Positions 1 to 7,904 of a DNA stretch of 64,000 bases are shown here, in pieces (within the stretch, counting starts at the first letter, position 1; each line of letters starts with the position of its first letter). Below the pieces are notes generated by a model. The model did no database searches. It saw only the letters and a program-made list of their open reading frames with translations, and was not told the origin of the DNA. Where the stretch lies: assembly GCF_049965695.1 (NCBI RefSeq), contig NZ_JBMFWB010000009.1:1-64000 (forward strand), in the 5' to 3' direction. The translations under genes were made by a program, and so were the position numbers. The stretch comes from Athalassotoga sp049965695 (GTDB lineage Bacteria; Thermotogota; Thermotogae; Mesoaciditogales; Mesoaciditogaceae).

Positions 1-196
1 CTCCTGCATGACGTGATCCTATGTCCATTCCTACCGTTGTGTCCTGCGTGTATTCTTCTGAGTCATACAACAACTGAATCGTGAATGGAGTACGTTTTAC
101 CACTTTTGCCATTCCGGATTTAAGCATTCTTCTTACCTTGCCATACCTTTTCGTTGGCATCAAAGGTTTTCCTGATTTGCTTATTACGTAAACCAT
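1..196 (-). CDS. iscB: IscB RNA-guided endonuclease, N-terminal fragment (runs off the left edge)
   Basis: Reading the minus strand from ATG at 196 gives 65 open codons to the window edge. The protein begins MVYVISKSGKPLMPTKRYG, which carries the PLMP signature naming the N-terminal domain of IscB. It continues through a basic stretch (KVRRMLKSGMAKVVKR), the conserved PFTIQLL, and VGMDIGSRHAG, where Asp58 would be the first RuvC-I catalytic residue. A GGGAG ribosome-binding site lies 7 bases before the ATG. Members of this family are nickase/nuclease ancestors of Cas9 guided by an omegaRNA encoded directly upstream, and such a segment is present at 206-446. The HNH domain is outside the window, so IscB cannot be told from the HNH-less IsrB. 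Confidence 0.88.
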   Translation of the reverse strand, partial: MVYVISKSGKPLMPTKRYGKVRRMLKSGMAKVVKRTPFTIQLLYDSEEYTQDTTVGMDIGSRHAG

Positions 197-205
197 CTTC
201 AATCT

Positions 206-446
206 CCCTTAGATAATTCAGTCTTGCGACTGTTAGGTGCTCATCGCCAATGTTATCCGTGCTTTTAGGCTTACCACACTGTTCCTACCCATCAGAACTG
301 TTTAATGGTAAACGACAGAGCCTGAAACTTGAGCAGCATCTCAGGGTGTCATGACACGGATAACGTAGTCTTGCGACTTAGGCTAATCAACAAGGGCTTT
401 TACAAGCCCCCACCTCTAAAGGTGGTGGGACGTTGACGTCAAAATT
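206..446 (-). ncRNA. Candidate omegaRNA (HEARO RNA) of the adjacent iscB
   Basis: This non-coding segment sits immediately upstream of iscB on the same strand, where omegaRNAs of this family lie. Paired structure is visible. Hairpin GGGCTT/AAGCCC is at 394-399/404-409, and hairpin CCACCT/AGGTGG is at 410-415/420-425. The 12-mer AGTCTTGCGACT, itself a 4-bp stem with loop TTGC, occurs at 220-231 and again at 367-378. GTTATCCGTG at 252-261 is exactly complementary to CACGGATAAC at 355-364, closing a large internal domain. GTGTCATGACAC at 346-357 is a perfect palindrome. The guide would be at the RNA 5' end, roughly 430-465. RNA boundaries are estimated. Confidence 0.75.
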
Positions 447-484
447 ATAACATGGCCGGATGAAATATGCTCGTTCGGTAAATC

Positions 485-3400
485 TCACACATCGACCATC
501 TGTGCAATTTCGAGGTACAAATTATGAAATATCGCATGCATCGTCTCGATGTCAGATTTTTTTAAAGTATTTGACTTTACCTTTTCATGAATCCGTTTGT
601 GAATTTCTTCGGCTTCTTTAAAATGATCCAAAATACCGTAGATCAATCTTCTTTTTTCAAACCATAATGTCATCGGGCACTTCGAAAATTCCGAATGGCA
701 GTAACATGTTTTCATATGTTCTGTGTCCGTAAAAGCGTATTTTAGAATTATAAAATCCGTGAATAAAAATGGCCTTAATTTTTTATAGTTCAAATGCTTG
801 GAAGTGTTTATCCATTTGAAGAGTTCTTCCTCTTCCATCGGTTTTGCGACGAAATATCCCTGAACATATCTGCCCCTCATCCTCATCCACAACTCCATAT
901 CTTGTGCCGTTTCAATGCCTTCCGCAACAACATGCCTGCCTGAAAGTGCGCCAAGTGTCAAAACCGATACCGCCACTGTGAAAGCATTTGCATTTGTTCT
1001 GAGTGCCTGAACGAAAAATTTGTCTAATTTTATCTCATCAACGGGTAAATTCGCGTGAATTAGAGAAGAGTAACCCGTTCCGAAATCATCCAAAGAAAAG
1101 GCAAATCCCATCTCTTTGAGTGATTCTATCGTGTATTTTGTCATTTCCATATCTTTTACGGCAGAACTTTCGGTGATCTCTATTTTCAAATCATGTCCAT
1201 CATTTATTCTGTCTGTGACATCTTTCAAAAAATTTTTATCAAGAAAATGTTTTGCACCTATGTTGAAAGATATTTCGGATATACCTGTTGTTTTAATTTT
1301 TTCTCTGAGTTCAAAGGCCTTTTCAAGCACATAACAGTCAAGTGTGCGGATCAAATCGTGATCTTTTTCAACGACGTCTATGAATTCATCCGGCGGTATC
1401 CACCCATTTTCTGTTTTCCATCTTGCAAGCATTTCCACGCCGTATATCTTCCCTTCAAAGCAATCGCATTTCGGCTGCAAAAAAAATTGTATGTCACCTT
1501 TCTCAATGGCTTTATGAAATTCAAGATGTACTTTATCTGCTCTTTGAAATTTATCCATCCATGCTTTGTTCAAAATTCCATAATCATTTCCGCCCTTTTG
1601 TTTTATCGTGTATGAAACTTTGTCGGCAAGATTGATAAGATTTTCTAAATTCTCTCCATCTTCAGGATAAATTGCCCATCCTAAACTGCACGTGATTTTC
1701 ATTTGAGGCATTTCGAGATCGTATATCGATTTAAGCACACGTTTCGAGATGATCTCTAAATCTTCGACGTTATCAATCATAACGTGAAAAAGGAATTCGT
1801 CTCCTCCCATTCTCGAGACGATATCTCCACCACGTAAGATGGATTGAAAGACGTTGCCTATTTTCTTCAGCAATTCATCTCCGACGATATGGCCGAAGGT
1901 ATCGTTCCACAACTTAAAGTCATCGAGATCGGCAATACCTATTGCGAGATATCGCTTTTCTCTTTTGGCCCGTTTCATAGCGCTTATCACGGATTGTTCG
2001 AAATACCTTCTGTTCGTAAGACCCGTCAGTGCATCGTGAAGTGCCATCCATTCTATTTGCTTTTTCGCGTCGTACTGCTTTATTGCCGTTTCGATGCTTG
2101 AAATTACCTGTTCGACAAGCATTCTAAGTTCTTGATTGAAATATCTTGGATTAAGGCTGTGTATTGTGAGCACCGCGACGGGTAACGTGTCTTTTTCGGA
2201 AAAAATAGGCCAACTGCCCACGGCACCAATTTTTAGTTCGGGATGTATCGACCATAGTTCCTGAAAGGAAGGATCTGCTTGCGGATTATCGACTATGACG
2301 GGCTTTTTATCCCTGAAAGCACGTCCGGTTGAAGTGTTGCCGTAAGGATGATTTGCAGGATCTTTAGACGCTATTTTTTGATTCAAAAATGTATCGGCAT
2401 GCTTTCCCGACGCAGATATAACTTTCATCCACTCGGAATCAGGATCGGGAACGGAAACACGGGCGGTAAGCGCATCCGTGTATTGTGTTATCATTTCAAC
2501 CGCAAGTTTGTAGATTGCATCCGGAGGAGGATTTTTTATGAGTTCTCTTTGGATTTGTGTAAGGGCCTCTTGATATCCTTTAAGTCTTTGAATTTCAAGA
2601 TAACTTAGTCTTCGATCCACGAAAATCTTGAGATTTTTGGAGAGATCGTCAAGCAGGTCTTCGATGTATTCTGGCATTTCCCGATCAACTCTGGCATACA
2701 TCATCGTTATCCATTTTCGACCGTAGAAATCCTCAAAAGGCACGCCCGCGGCTTGGCCGAGTCCATAAGTCTTTGCCATTTGACGCCAAACTTTAAATTT
2801 CGGATCGTCGAAATCTCTTAGTATTGAGGTTTTGCCGGATCGTAGCGAAACACCGGCCGGTCCTTCCCCGTACGGACTTTTTTCGTCTATCGATACGCGC
2901 AGGTTGTGTGTGTATCCAATGGCATCTCCGGCAGATCCTCTTATCTTTACCCATCCGTCTTCGCCCACATTTCCCACCCACACAAGACCCAAATTGAGAT
3001 CTTTTACGAGCATTTCGGCCGTCAATTTGAGAATTTCATCCAAAGCCATTTGATCATTTTCATTCCACAATCGGCTTACATCCACAAGGGCATGGTAAAT
3101 TTCTTCTCGCTTTTTAAGCCTTGAATTTTGTACTTTCAAAAATTTATCGGTATGAAAAAACATGATGAAATTTATGCGCTTGAAAACGGCAAAGGTCAAA
3201 ATTTGTCTGTCTGCAAAAGATGAGATGGAATTTATCGCGTTGAGGATCTCTTTGTGATACGCGTTGCAAATATCTATGATTTTAGCGGTTGAAATTTCAA
3301 AGTTTTTGAAGTCACTTATTGAATCGGCGATCACTTTGCATTGTTGATCTTCTGCCGAAAAAATTTCAAGATATTTTTTGATCCGCGCTTTGGCATCTTC

Positions 3401-3559
3401 GACGGATAAATCGCGAATTAAAGGAGATAGAATTTGGTCGTTTAAAACCGTTTCGTACACTTTTGATGCGAATTCATAGGCCACTTTGGATAGAAGTGGC
3501 TCATAACGGTTAAGTGTTTCTCGTTCGTAATCCGAAAGTGTCAAAAATTCCGGAATCAT
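485..3559 (-). CDS. Globin-like sensor / GAF / GGDEF / EAL cyclic-di-GMP turnover protein
   Basis: This is a 1024-residue soluble signalling protein for making and breaking c-di-GMP. Residues 1-150 resemble the globin domain of globin-coupled sensors, with a candidate proximal His at 102 (NAYHKE). Two GAF-like regions follow (about 160-310 and 330-490). The GGDEF domain (about 505-665) has an intact GGDEF motif, with the inhibitory RxxD site (RGGD) five residues before it. The EAL domain (about 680-920) reads EML in place of EAL but keeps DDFGTGYSSL and AEGIET. The last 95 residues are Cys/His-rich (CYCH, CPMTLW, later HKRIH) like a CZB zinc-binding domain. ATG at 3559 is preferred over GTG at 3568 because GAGAGGTG precedes it. 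Repeat copy A lies just upstream. Confidence 0.9.
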   Translation of the reverse strand: MIPEFLTLSDYERETLNRYEPLLSKVAYEFASKVYETVLNDQILSPLIRDLSVEDAKARIKKYLEIFSAEDQQCKVIADSISDFKNFEISTAKIIDICNAYHKEILNAINSISSFADRQILTFAVFKRINFIMFFHTDKFLKVQNSRLKKREEIYHALVDVSRLWNENDQMALDEILKLTAEMLVKDLNLGLVWVGNVGEDGWVKIRGSAGDAIGYTHNLRVSIDEKSPYGEGPAGVSLRSGKTSILRDFDDPKFKVWRQMAKTYGLGQAAGVPFEDFYGRKWITMMYARVDREMPEYIEDLLDDLSKNLKIFVDRRLSYLEIQRLKGYQEALTQIQRELIKNPPPDAIYKLAVEMITQYTDALTARVSVPDPDSEWMKVISASGKHADTFLNQKIASKDPANHPYGNTSTGRAFRDKKPVIVDNPQADPSFQELWSIHPELKIGAVGSWPIFSEKDTLPVAVLTIHSLNPRYFNQELRMLVEQVISSIETAIKQYDAKKQIEWMALHDALTGLTNRRYFEQSVISAMKRAKREKRYLAIGIADLDDFKLWNDTFGHIVGDELLKKIGNVFQSILRGGDIVSRMGGDEFLFHVMIDNVEDLEIISKRVLKSIYDLEMPQMKITCSLGWAIYPEDGENLENLINLADKVSYTIKQKGGNDYGILNKAWMDKFQRADKVHLEFHKAIEKGDIQFFLQPKCDCFEGKIYGVEMLARWKTENGWIPPDEFIDVVEKDHDLIRTLDCYVLEKAFELREKIKTTGISEISFNIGAKHFLDKNFLKDVTDRINDGHDLKIEITESSAVKDMEMTKYTIESLKEMGFAFSLDDFGTGYSSLIHANLPVDEIKLDKFFVQALRTNANAFTVAVSVLTLGALSGRHVVAEGIETAQDMELWMRMRGRYVQGYFVAKPMEEEELFKWINTSKHLNYKKLRPFLFTDFIILKYAFTDTEHMKTCYCHSEFSKCPMTLWFEKRRLIYGILDHFKEAEEIHKRIHEKVKSNTLKKSDIETMHAIFHNLYLEIAQMVDV

Positions 3560-3595
3560 GAAGTTCACCTCTCAAAAAGTGAATTTTTATTTAGG

Positions 3596-3683
3596 CTCCG
3601 CGCTTCCGGCAGGCGCCCCGCTCGATGTCTGGTCCTCGCTGCGCTGCGGAGGCCATCTCGAGGGCATCCTGCCCTGCGCTCCG
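3596..3683 (-). repeat. Intergenic GC-rich repeat, copy A
   Basis: This is a full copy of the dispersed repeat seen throughout the window. Read on the minus strand it has GGGCA-GGA-TGCCC (hairpin at 3662-3674), CTCGAGATGGCCTCCGC, then GAGGACCAGACATCGAG and GCGCCTGCC. Its 3' end, in this orientation, lies about 36 bases before the start codon of the GGDEF-EAL gene at 3559. It is much richer in G+C than its surroundings and non-coding in both neighbours. Confidence 0.85.
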
Positions 3684-3746
3684 TCCATCATCCCTCACCC
3701 GATGCGGGATCGCACTGAAGTCTTTAGAAAAATCAAATATCATAAG

Positions 3747-4445
3747 TCAGTACAAAAAGATCTTTTTCATAAGGTTGCTTTCTATTTTTATGAATTCCGT
3801 GTTTGATATGTCCCTTTCACCTTCCTGAAGGTTAATTTTCACATCTTCAACGATTTTGGAAGGACGTTTTGAAAGTATCAAGACCCTATCGGCCATCGAT
3901 ATGGCTTCTTTTGTGTCATGCGTGATCATGATGATGGCGAATCTTTTTTGGCTTCTAAGTGCATTTATATCTTCTATTATCGCAAATTTAACCGGCATGT
4001 CCAACGATGCGAAAGGTTCGTCGAGAATGAGAATTTCCGGATCCACTACAAGTGCTCTGACAAGATTCACCCTCTGTTTCATTCCGCCGCTGAGTTGGGA
4101 TGGCAGGTAATTTTCAAATCCTTCAAGACGCATCGCTTTAAGAAAGAAGATGATCTTATCTTCATCGGGTGAAACGAAAGTCAGATTCTCCATCACACTT
4201 ATCCATGGAATCAGTCTGGGTTCCTGAAAGACAAAGCCGACCCTTTCGAAATTCCGCTCGACGTTGCCGGAAAAATTTCTGTCGAGATCGACTATTATCT
4301 TTAAAAACGTGGTTTTGCCGCAACCGGAAGGCCCGATCATCGCGATGCGTTCTTCTTTCAACAATTCAAGATTCCAGCCGTCTATAACGGGCAAAGTGCC
4401 GAAATCTTTTTTCAGATTTTCAACTCTTAAGATGGTATCTGCCAT
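3747..4445 (-). CDS. ABC transporter ATP-binding protein, nitrate/sulfonate/taurine type
   Basis: The 232-residue ATPase drives the importer formed with the two genes upstream. Walker A is GPSGCGKTTFLKI (about residues 39-51), the signature is LSGGMKQRVNLVRAL, Walker B is ILILDEPFASLD, and the switch His is in MITHDTKEA. Domain order and length match SsuB/TauB/NrtD-like ATPases. It overlaps the permease gene by 19 bases, has no clear ribosome-binding site of its own and is probably translationally coupled. The substrate cannot be read from the ATPase. Confidence 0.92.
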   Translation of the reverse strand: MADTILRVENLKKDFGTLPVIDGWNLELLKEERIAMIGPSGCGKTTFLKIIVDLDRNFSGNVERNFERVGFVFQEPRLIPWISVMENLTFVSPDEDKIIFFLKAMRLEGFENYLPSQLSGGMKQRVNLVRALVVDPEILILDEPFASLDMPVKFAIIEDINALRSQKRFAIIMITHDTKEAISMADRVLILSKRPSKIVEDVKINLQEGERDISNTEFIKIESNLMKKIFLY

Positions 4446-5164
4446 TTGCCGAGTATTTTTCGGAAAGCCATCTTTGCAACCCTTTCAGAGGCTATGCCAA
4501 GCGCAACGGTGATGATCGTAAGGGCATAAATTTTCGGAACATCCACGTATTGCCTTGCCCACGAGATCAAGACGCCTATTCCGCCTGATCCGCACAGGTA
4601 TTCCGCAACAACGATGACTTTCCACACGTCTCCTATGATCACTTCAACGGTTGAAAATATAAAAGGCACCAAAGAACCAAGGTATATGGTTTTCACAATT
4701 TTAACTTTAGAGACTCTGTAAACCTTGGCCATTTCTATGAGATTTTTGTCGGTACTTCTTACTCCCGCCGCTGTCGTGAAAATCGAGATTGGCAGAAGCG
4801 ATAAAAAGCCTATCACGACGGGTCCTTTCCATCCTATTCCCCACACGAAGATCACAAGTGCAAGCCACGATATAACTGGCACGGCCTGAACAACCGTAAC
4901 TGCCGGTCTGAAAATTTCGTACACGCTTTCGTTGATGCCCATAAAGAAGCCTACCGGAATGCCGACCGCTATGACCGTTAAAAGTACCAAAAGGCTCTTC
5001 CACACGGTGCTAAGGATCGCCTGATAGGTATCTGACTGGACTGCAAGGTGAGAAAGAGATTCAAAGGTCAAATAAGGAGAAGGAAGAATCAAAGGTACGT
5101 TAAGCACAACTGAAAAAACCTGCCAGGCGATCAAAAAGATGAGAATGCCAAGAAGTATTTTCAA
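4427..5164 (-). CDS. ABC transporter permease, SsuC/TauC-like
   Basis: The 245-residue membrane protein has about six hydrophobic segments and the binding-protein-dependent permease EAA-type loop near residues 130-165, which contacts the ATPase. The next gene is its ATPase and the previous one its binding protein, overlapping by 4 bases, so the three form one importer. The family imports nitrate, alkanesulfonates, taurine or thiamine precursors. No residue here decides between them. Confidence 0.9.
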   Translation of the reverse strand: MKILLGILIFLIAWQVFSVVLNVPLILPSPYLTFESLSHLAVQSDTYQAILSTVWKSLLVLLTVIAVGIPVGFFMGINESVYEIFRPAVTVVQAVPVISWLALVIFVWGIGWKGPVVIGFLSLLPISIFTTAAGVRSTDKNLIEMAKVYRVSKVKIVKTIYLGSLVPFIFSTVEVIIGDVWKVIVVAEYLCGSGGIGVLISWARQYVDVPKIYALTIITVALGIASERVAKMAFRKILGKWQIPS

Positions 5165-6093
5165 TCTCCGTAAAAGCCCGCTCCCGGAACGGATGGCATG
5201 CCTTCAGGGTAAAGTTCATTCAATTTTGAAAGAAAAGTCTCCACATCCGCTTTGCATTTTGAGATAGGCACGTAATAAAATGACGTTCTATTCATCGATT
5301 CTTTCAAAATCGGGATCGGTATGGCAAGGTATGATTTCGAAAGTTCAAGTGCCTGATCGATATTTTGATTCATCCAGTCTATCGATTTCTCAAAGGTTTG
5401 TTCAACATCCGTGACTGTTTGAGGGTGTAACTGTGCAAAGTCATCCATCACAAAAAGGCCCGCTATCGGTATTCTGTCGGGAAGGTGCATCTCTGCTCCC
5501 CACGCTTTTTGAAAATCAAGCGCTATTTTTCCGTATCCTCCCGAAATCGCCATCGTCACAAATGGTTCGGGCAGGGCTGCGTAATCAATTTTTCCTGATC
5601 TGAAAAGCGCCACTATCTCCTGTGGTTGCAGGTAATATATCTTCACGTCTTTGTCAGGCGTCACACCATCCTGCGACATCATGTATCTCATGAGTATGTC
5701 GACGGTCTGGCCGCGGCCCTCTGGTGTGTAAACGGCTTTTCCGACAAGACTTTTCCATCCCGTAAAGGTTGCATTGTTCGAAACGACCAAATAGAAGACA
5801 TTCCATTCGTAAACGCCAAGCAGGGATATCTTTATGCCCTTTGAGTAGAGAATTGCACCGAGGGTAACGGGCAAAACTGCGAAGTTGGCTTGTTTTGCGG
5901 CTATCATCGCTATCGCCTCATCGCTGCTCTGCCAGAGTTTTACGTTTATCGTTGCGTTACCGGTGATAACACCTTTCATGATCGGAGCGATGGGTATCGT
6001 TGTCGGACCGAGTGGGTTTATAAAAGTTACGCTCTGAGCCAGCGCAACGGTCGAAATGGCCAAAATAAAAAGCAACAAGATAATTCTTTTCAT
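5161..6093 (-). CDS. ABC transporter substrate-binding protein, SsuA/NMT1-like
   Basis: The 310-residue protein starts with a typical signal peptide (MKRIILLLFILAISTVALAQ) and has the two-lobed layout of SsuA/TauA/THI5-like binding proteins (AAKQANFAVLPVTLGAIL; later RSGKIDYAALPEPFV). The PEPFV segment is characteristic of this group. There is no lipobox Cys after the signal peptide, so it is probably periplasmic or toga-space soluble. AAGGGG precedes the ATG. It is the first gene of the three-gene importer. The ligand is unknown; a sulfonate, pyrimidine precursor or similar small anion is possible. Confidence 0.88.
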   Translation of the reverse strand: MKRIILLLFILAISTVALAQSVTFINPLGPTTIPIAPIMKGVITGNATINVKLWQSSDEAIAMIAAKQANFAVLPVTLGAILYSKGIKISLLGVYEWNVFYLVVSNNATFTGWKSLVGKAVYTPEGRGQTVDILMRYMMSQDGVTPDKDVKIYYLQPQEIVALFRSGKIDYAALPEPFVTMAISGGYGKIALDFQKAWGAEMHLPDRIPIAGLFVMDDFAQLHPQTVTDVEQTFEKSIDWMNQNIDQALELSKSYLAIPIPILKESMNRTSFYYVPISKCKADVETFLSKLNELYPEGMPSVPGAGFYGD

Positions 6094-6375
6094 TTAATCA
6101 TCCCCTTGATCATCTTTGTCAGTCAGCATACTTTTAACCTCTACATCTCTTACCCTGCCGAGTTTTCCGGTCATGGCGCCGATTTCATCCGTTGTCCCGT
6201 CTACAATTATGGCCATGATCGAGAGGTTCCTGTCTTTGTAAGGAATTCCCATTCTTCCAACGACTATCTTTCCGTAAAGGTGCAAAATGTCATTCACCGC
6301 GGTATAAGATTCGTTTCTGTCTTTTATAACAATTGCGATAACTCCGAGTCTTTTTTTACTTATCGTCTCTGTCAT
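6094..6375 (-). CDS. TM1266-like iron-only hydrogenase system regulator
   Basis: The 93-residue protein has an ACT/ferredoxin-like fold pattern (KRLGVIAIVIKDR, YAVNDILHLYGKIVVGRMGIPY-like segments, LSIMAIIVDG, GAMTGKLGRV). It matches the TM1266 family usually found beside [FeFe]-hydrogenase maturation genes. HydF is encoded far away at 45001, so here the regulator is detached from the maturases. It abuts the ABC importer genes downstream and overlaps the small membrane protein upstream by 20 bases. The family's biochemical role is not established. Confidence 0.8.
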   Translation of the reverse strand: MTETISKKRLGVIAIVIKDRNESYTAVNDILHLYGKIVVGRMGIPYKDRNLSIMAIIVDGTTDEIGAMTGKLGRVRDVEVKSMLTDKDDQGDD

Positions 6376-6640
6376 CTTCTATCTCCCTTTTTCTAAGCCA
6401 TTTTCTTGATCTTATGATTAAAAACACACCAAGCCATGTTAAAAACACTATTATTCCGCCGACTATAAGAATTTTGATCAGATTTTTCGAAAAAGATTCG
6501 CTGAGTATGAATTCGGAATAAACGAGCAAAAAAATGAATAACCATATGATTATTTCACCCCATATTGCCGAAACGGTAAAGATTTGATCCGCAGATCCTT
6601 TTAACACCTTTTTTTCTTTTTCCCAATCTTCTTTGCTCAT
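6356..6640 (-). CDS. Small membrane protein, function unknown
   Basis: The 94-residue protein has two hydrophobic segments (about residues 27-46 and 57-77) and a strongly charged C-terminus ending REIEDDRDDK. I do not recognise a family. A longer frame could start at GTG 6718 inside the endonuclease V gene, but ATG at 6640 has GAGGTG six bases upstream and is the likelier start, giving a 4-base overlap with endonuclease V. It sits between nfi and the TM1266-like regulator. Confidence 0.65.
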   Translation of the reverse strand: MSKEDWEKEKKVLKGSADQIFTVSAIWGEIIIWLFIFLLVYSEFILSESFSKNLIKILIVGGIIVFLTWLGVFLIIRSRKWLRKREIEDDRDDK

Positions 6641-7305
6641 GTATTCACCTCTTTTCTTAAGCGCTTCGAATACATATCGGCTAACCTTGTCGGCTCTGGC
6701 AATCTGTACCCTTTGCACGTTTTGAGCGTGTAATCTATCGAATCTTGAACGCTGACGAAACTTCCAGGAGACACAAAAAGTGGCTTTACGTTTGATTTCG
6801 TTCTTAACACCGCACCTATGACATTGTCATGATCGTAGATGTATTCAAAAGCGCCTTTGTTTGAAGATGGCACTTTGTATTGTCCAAAGAGATGGGATTT
6901 CGCGACTCCGATGGAAGGCTTTTGAAATTTCAAAGACATGTATGCGGCGATTCCAAGGCCCCGAGGGTGAGCGATGCCCTGACCGTCGAAGAAAAGTAAA
7001 TCAGGCACTTCATCGATCATGGAGTAAACTTTTTCTATGGCCGGCCCTTCTCTGAACGCAAGAAAGGTGGGAATGTAAGGCGTGTCTATCTCTGCCTCGG
7101 TCCATTTCATCTCGCAAAGTTCAAGGTCTGGATACGTCATCACGACACAAACTGCTATGGCCGTATTTTTGGATGGGTAAGACAGATCAAAGCCTGCTAT
7201 TTTTGCAGGAACGTAAGTCATAGGATCTAATTTTATCTCTTTGACGAGAGATTTTTGAATTTCAGTCATTTTTTCGGTGCTTAATATACGTAACTCACCA
7301 CCCAT
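6637..7305 (-). CDS. nfi: Endonuclease V (deoxyinosine 3' endonuclease)
   Basis: This DNA-repair nuclease cuts the second phosphodiester 3' to deoxyinosine. At 222 residues it has the family length. Catalytic and binding positions known from the Thermotoga enzyme are visible: Asp40 in GFDLSYP, Tyr77 in PYIPTFLAFREGP with Glu86, Asp107 in FFDGQGIAHPRGLG, Lys136 in IGVAKSHLFG, and the C-terminal PEPTRLADMYSKRLRKE. The start is uncertain: ATG 7305 gives a 25-base overlap with the upstream gene, ATG 7269 would remove 12 residues, and neither has a strong ribosome-binding site. The length of the family favours 7305. Confidence 0.93.
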   Translation of the reverse strand: MGGELRILSTEKMTEIQKSLVKEIKLDPMTYVPAKIAGFDLSYPSKNTAIAVCVVMTYPDLELCEMKWTEAEIDTPYIPTFLAFREGPAIEKVYSMIDEVPDLLFFDGQGIAHPRGLGIAAYMSLKFQKPSIGVAKSHLFGQYKVPSSNKGAFEYIYDHDNVIGAVLRTKSNVKPLFVSPGSFVSVQDSIDYTLKTCKGYRLPEPTRLADMYSKRLRKEVNT

Positions 7306-7904
7306 CTGACATGTTTATAAGGTTCTCCGGTCGCGGAAGAAATTGCCCTCATGATGATCGCGTGAAACGTCTCTTTCGATCCCGAAGCAAGTTGAACTTC
7401 GATTGTGTAAGTGTAGGCCGCAAATTGTGGAATTTTCTCTCTTGCCGCGAGCATTGACTGGATCGATGCGATGTTGTAATTTTGAAAACTGGAATTAAGC
7501 GCAGTCGCACTGCCGGATTGGACTATTCCGAGACTTTTCATCATTTTAAAGGTTGATGGATTCACAAAGGTGTAATTTGAAAAGATATTCGCTATTTCGG
7601 TTGCGCCGATACTCTTTTTACTCACCACGTTTAAATTTTTCACCGCCGTGCCTATGTAAGTTGAAAAGAAAAGTTGAGGTATTTCGGAAACGGTTATCGT
7701 CTTATTCACAAGGCCATAAGTTTTGGCGTTGATCATGGCATTTGTGTAAACCGGATCTACATTTTCGATGTTTGCCTTTCCGTTTGAAAGAAAAACGTTG
7801 TTTATGACTTTGTCGGGCGTATCTCCCAAAGCGAAAATAAGCCACATGACAATCGCAACGGCTATGAAACCTATAAGGATCTTGAGTTCTATCGAAAGTT
7901 TCAA
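7281..7904 (-). CDS. Membrane-anchored protein of unknown function
   Basis: The 207-residue protein has a single N-terminal hydrophobic segment (about residues 8-27, no signal-peptidase-II Cys), followed by about 175 polar residues probably outside the cytoplasmic membrane. I do not recognise the family. It starts with TTG, supported by AAGGAG eight bases upstream, and overlaps the end of lepA by 4 bases and the start of nfi by 25. Co-transcription with lepA and smc gives no clear functional clue. Confidence 0.7.
   Translation of the reverse strand: MKLSIELKILIGFIAVAIVMWLIFALGDTPDKVINNVFLSNGKANIENVDPVYTNAMINAKTYGLVNKTITVSEIPQLFFSTYIGTAVKNLNVVSKKSIGATEIANIFSNYTFVNPSTFKMMKSLGIVQSGSATALNSSFQNYNIASIQSMLAAREKIPQFAAYTYTIEVQLASGSKETFHAIIMRAISSATGEPYKHVRWVVSYVY

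Noticed and set aside
204..484. TnpB-type element end (IS200/IS605)
   Set aside because: The hairpins near 394-425 resemble such ends, but the RNA lies upstream of a PLMP-domain protein, the IscB arrangement; TnpB guides lie at the 3' end of their gene.
5890..6396. 168-codon plus-strand open frame
   Set aside because: It lies opposite the binding-protein signal peptide and the TM1266-like gene, has no ribosome-binding site and no recognisable sequence.
6641..6718. N-terminal extension of the small membrane protein
   Set aside because: The extra 26 residues lie inside the endonuclease V coding sequence, whose conserved C-terminus explains the open frame. ATG 6640 has its own GAGGTG.
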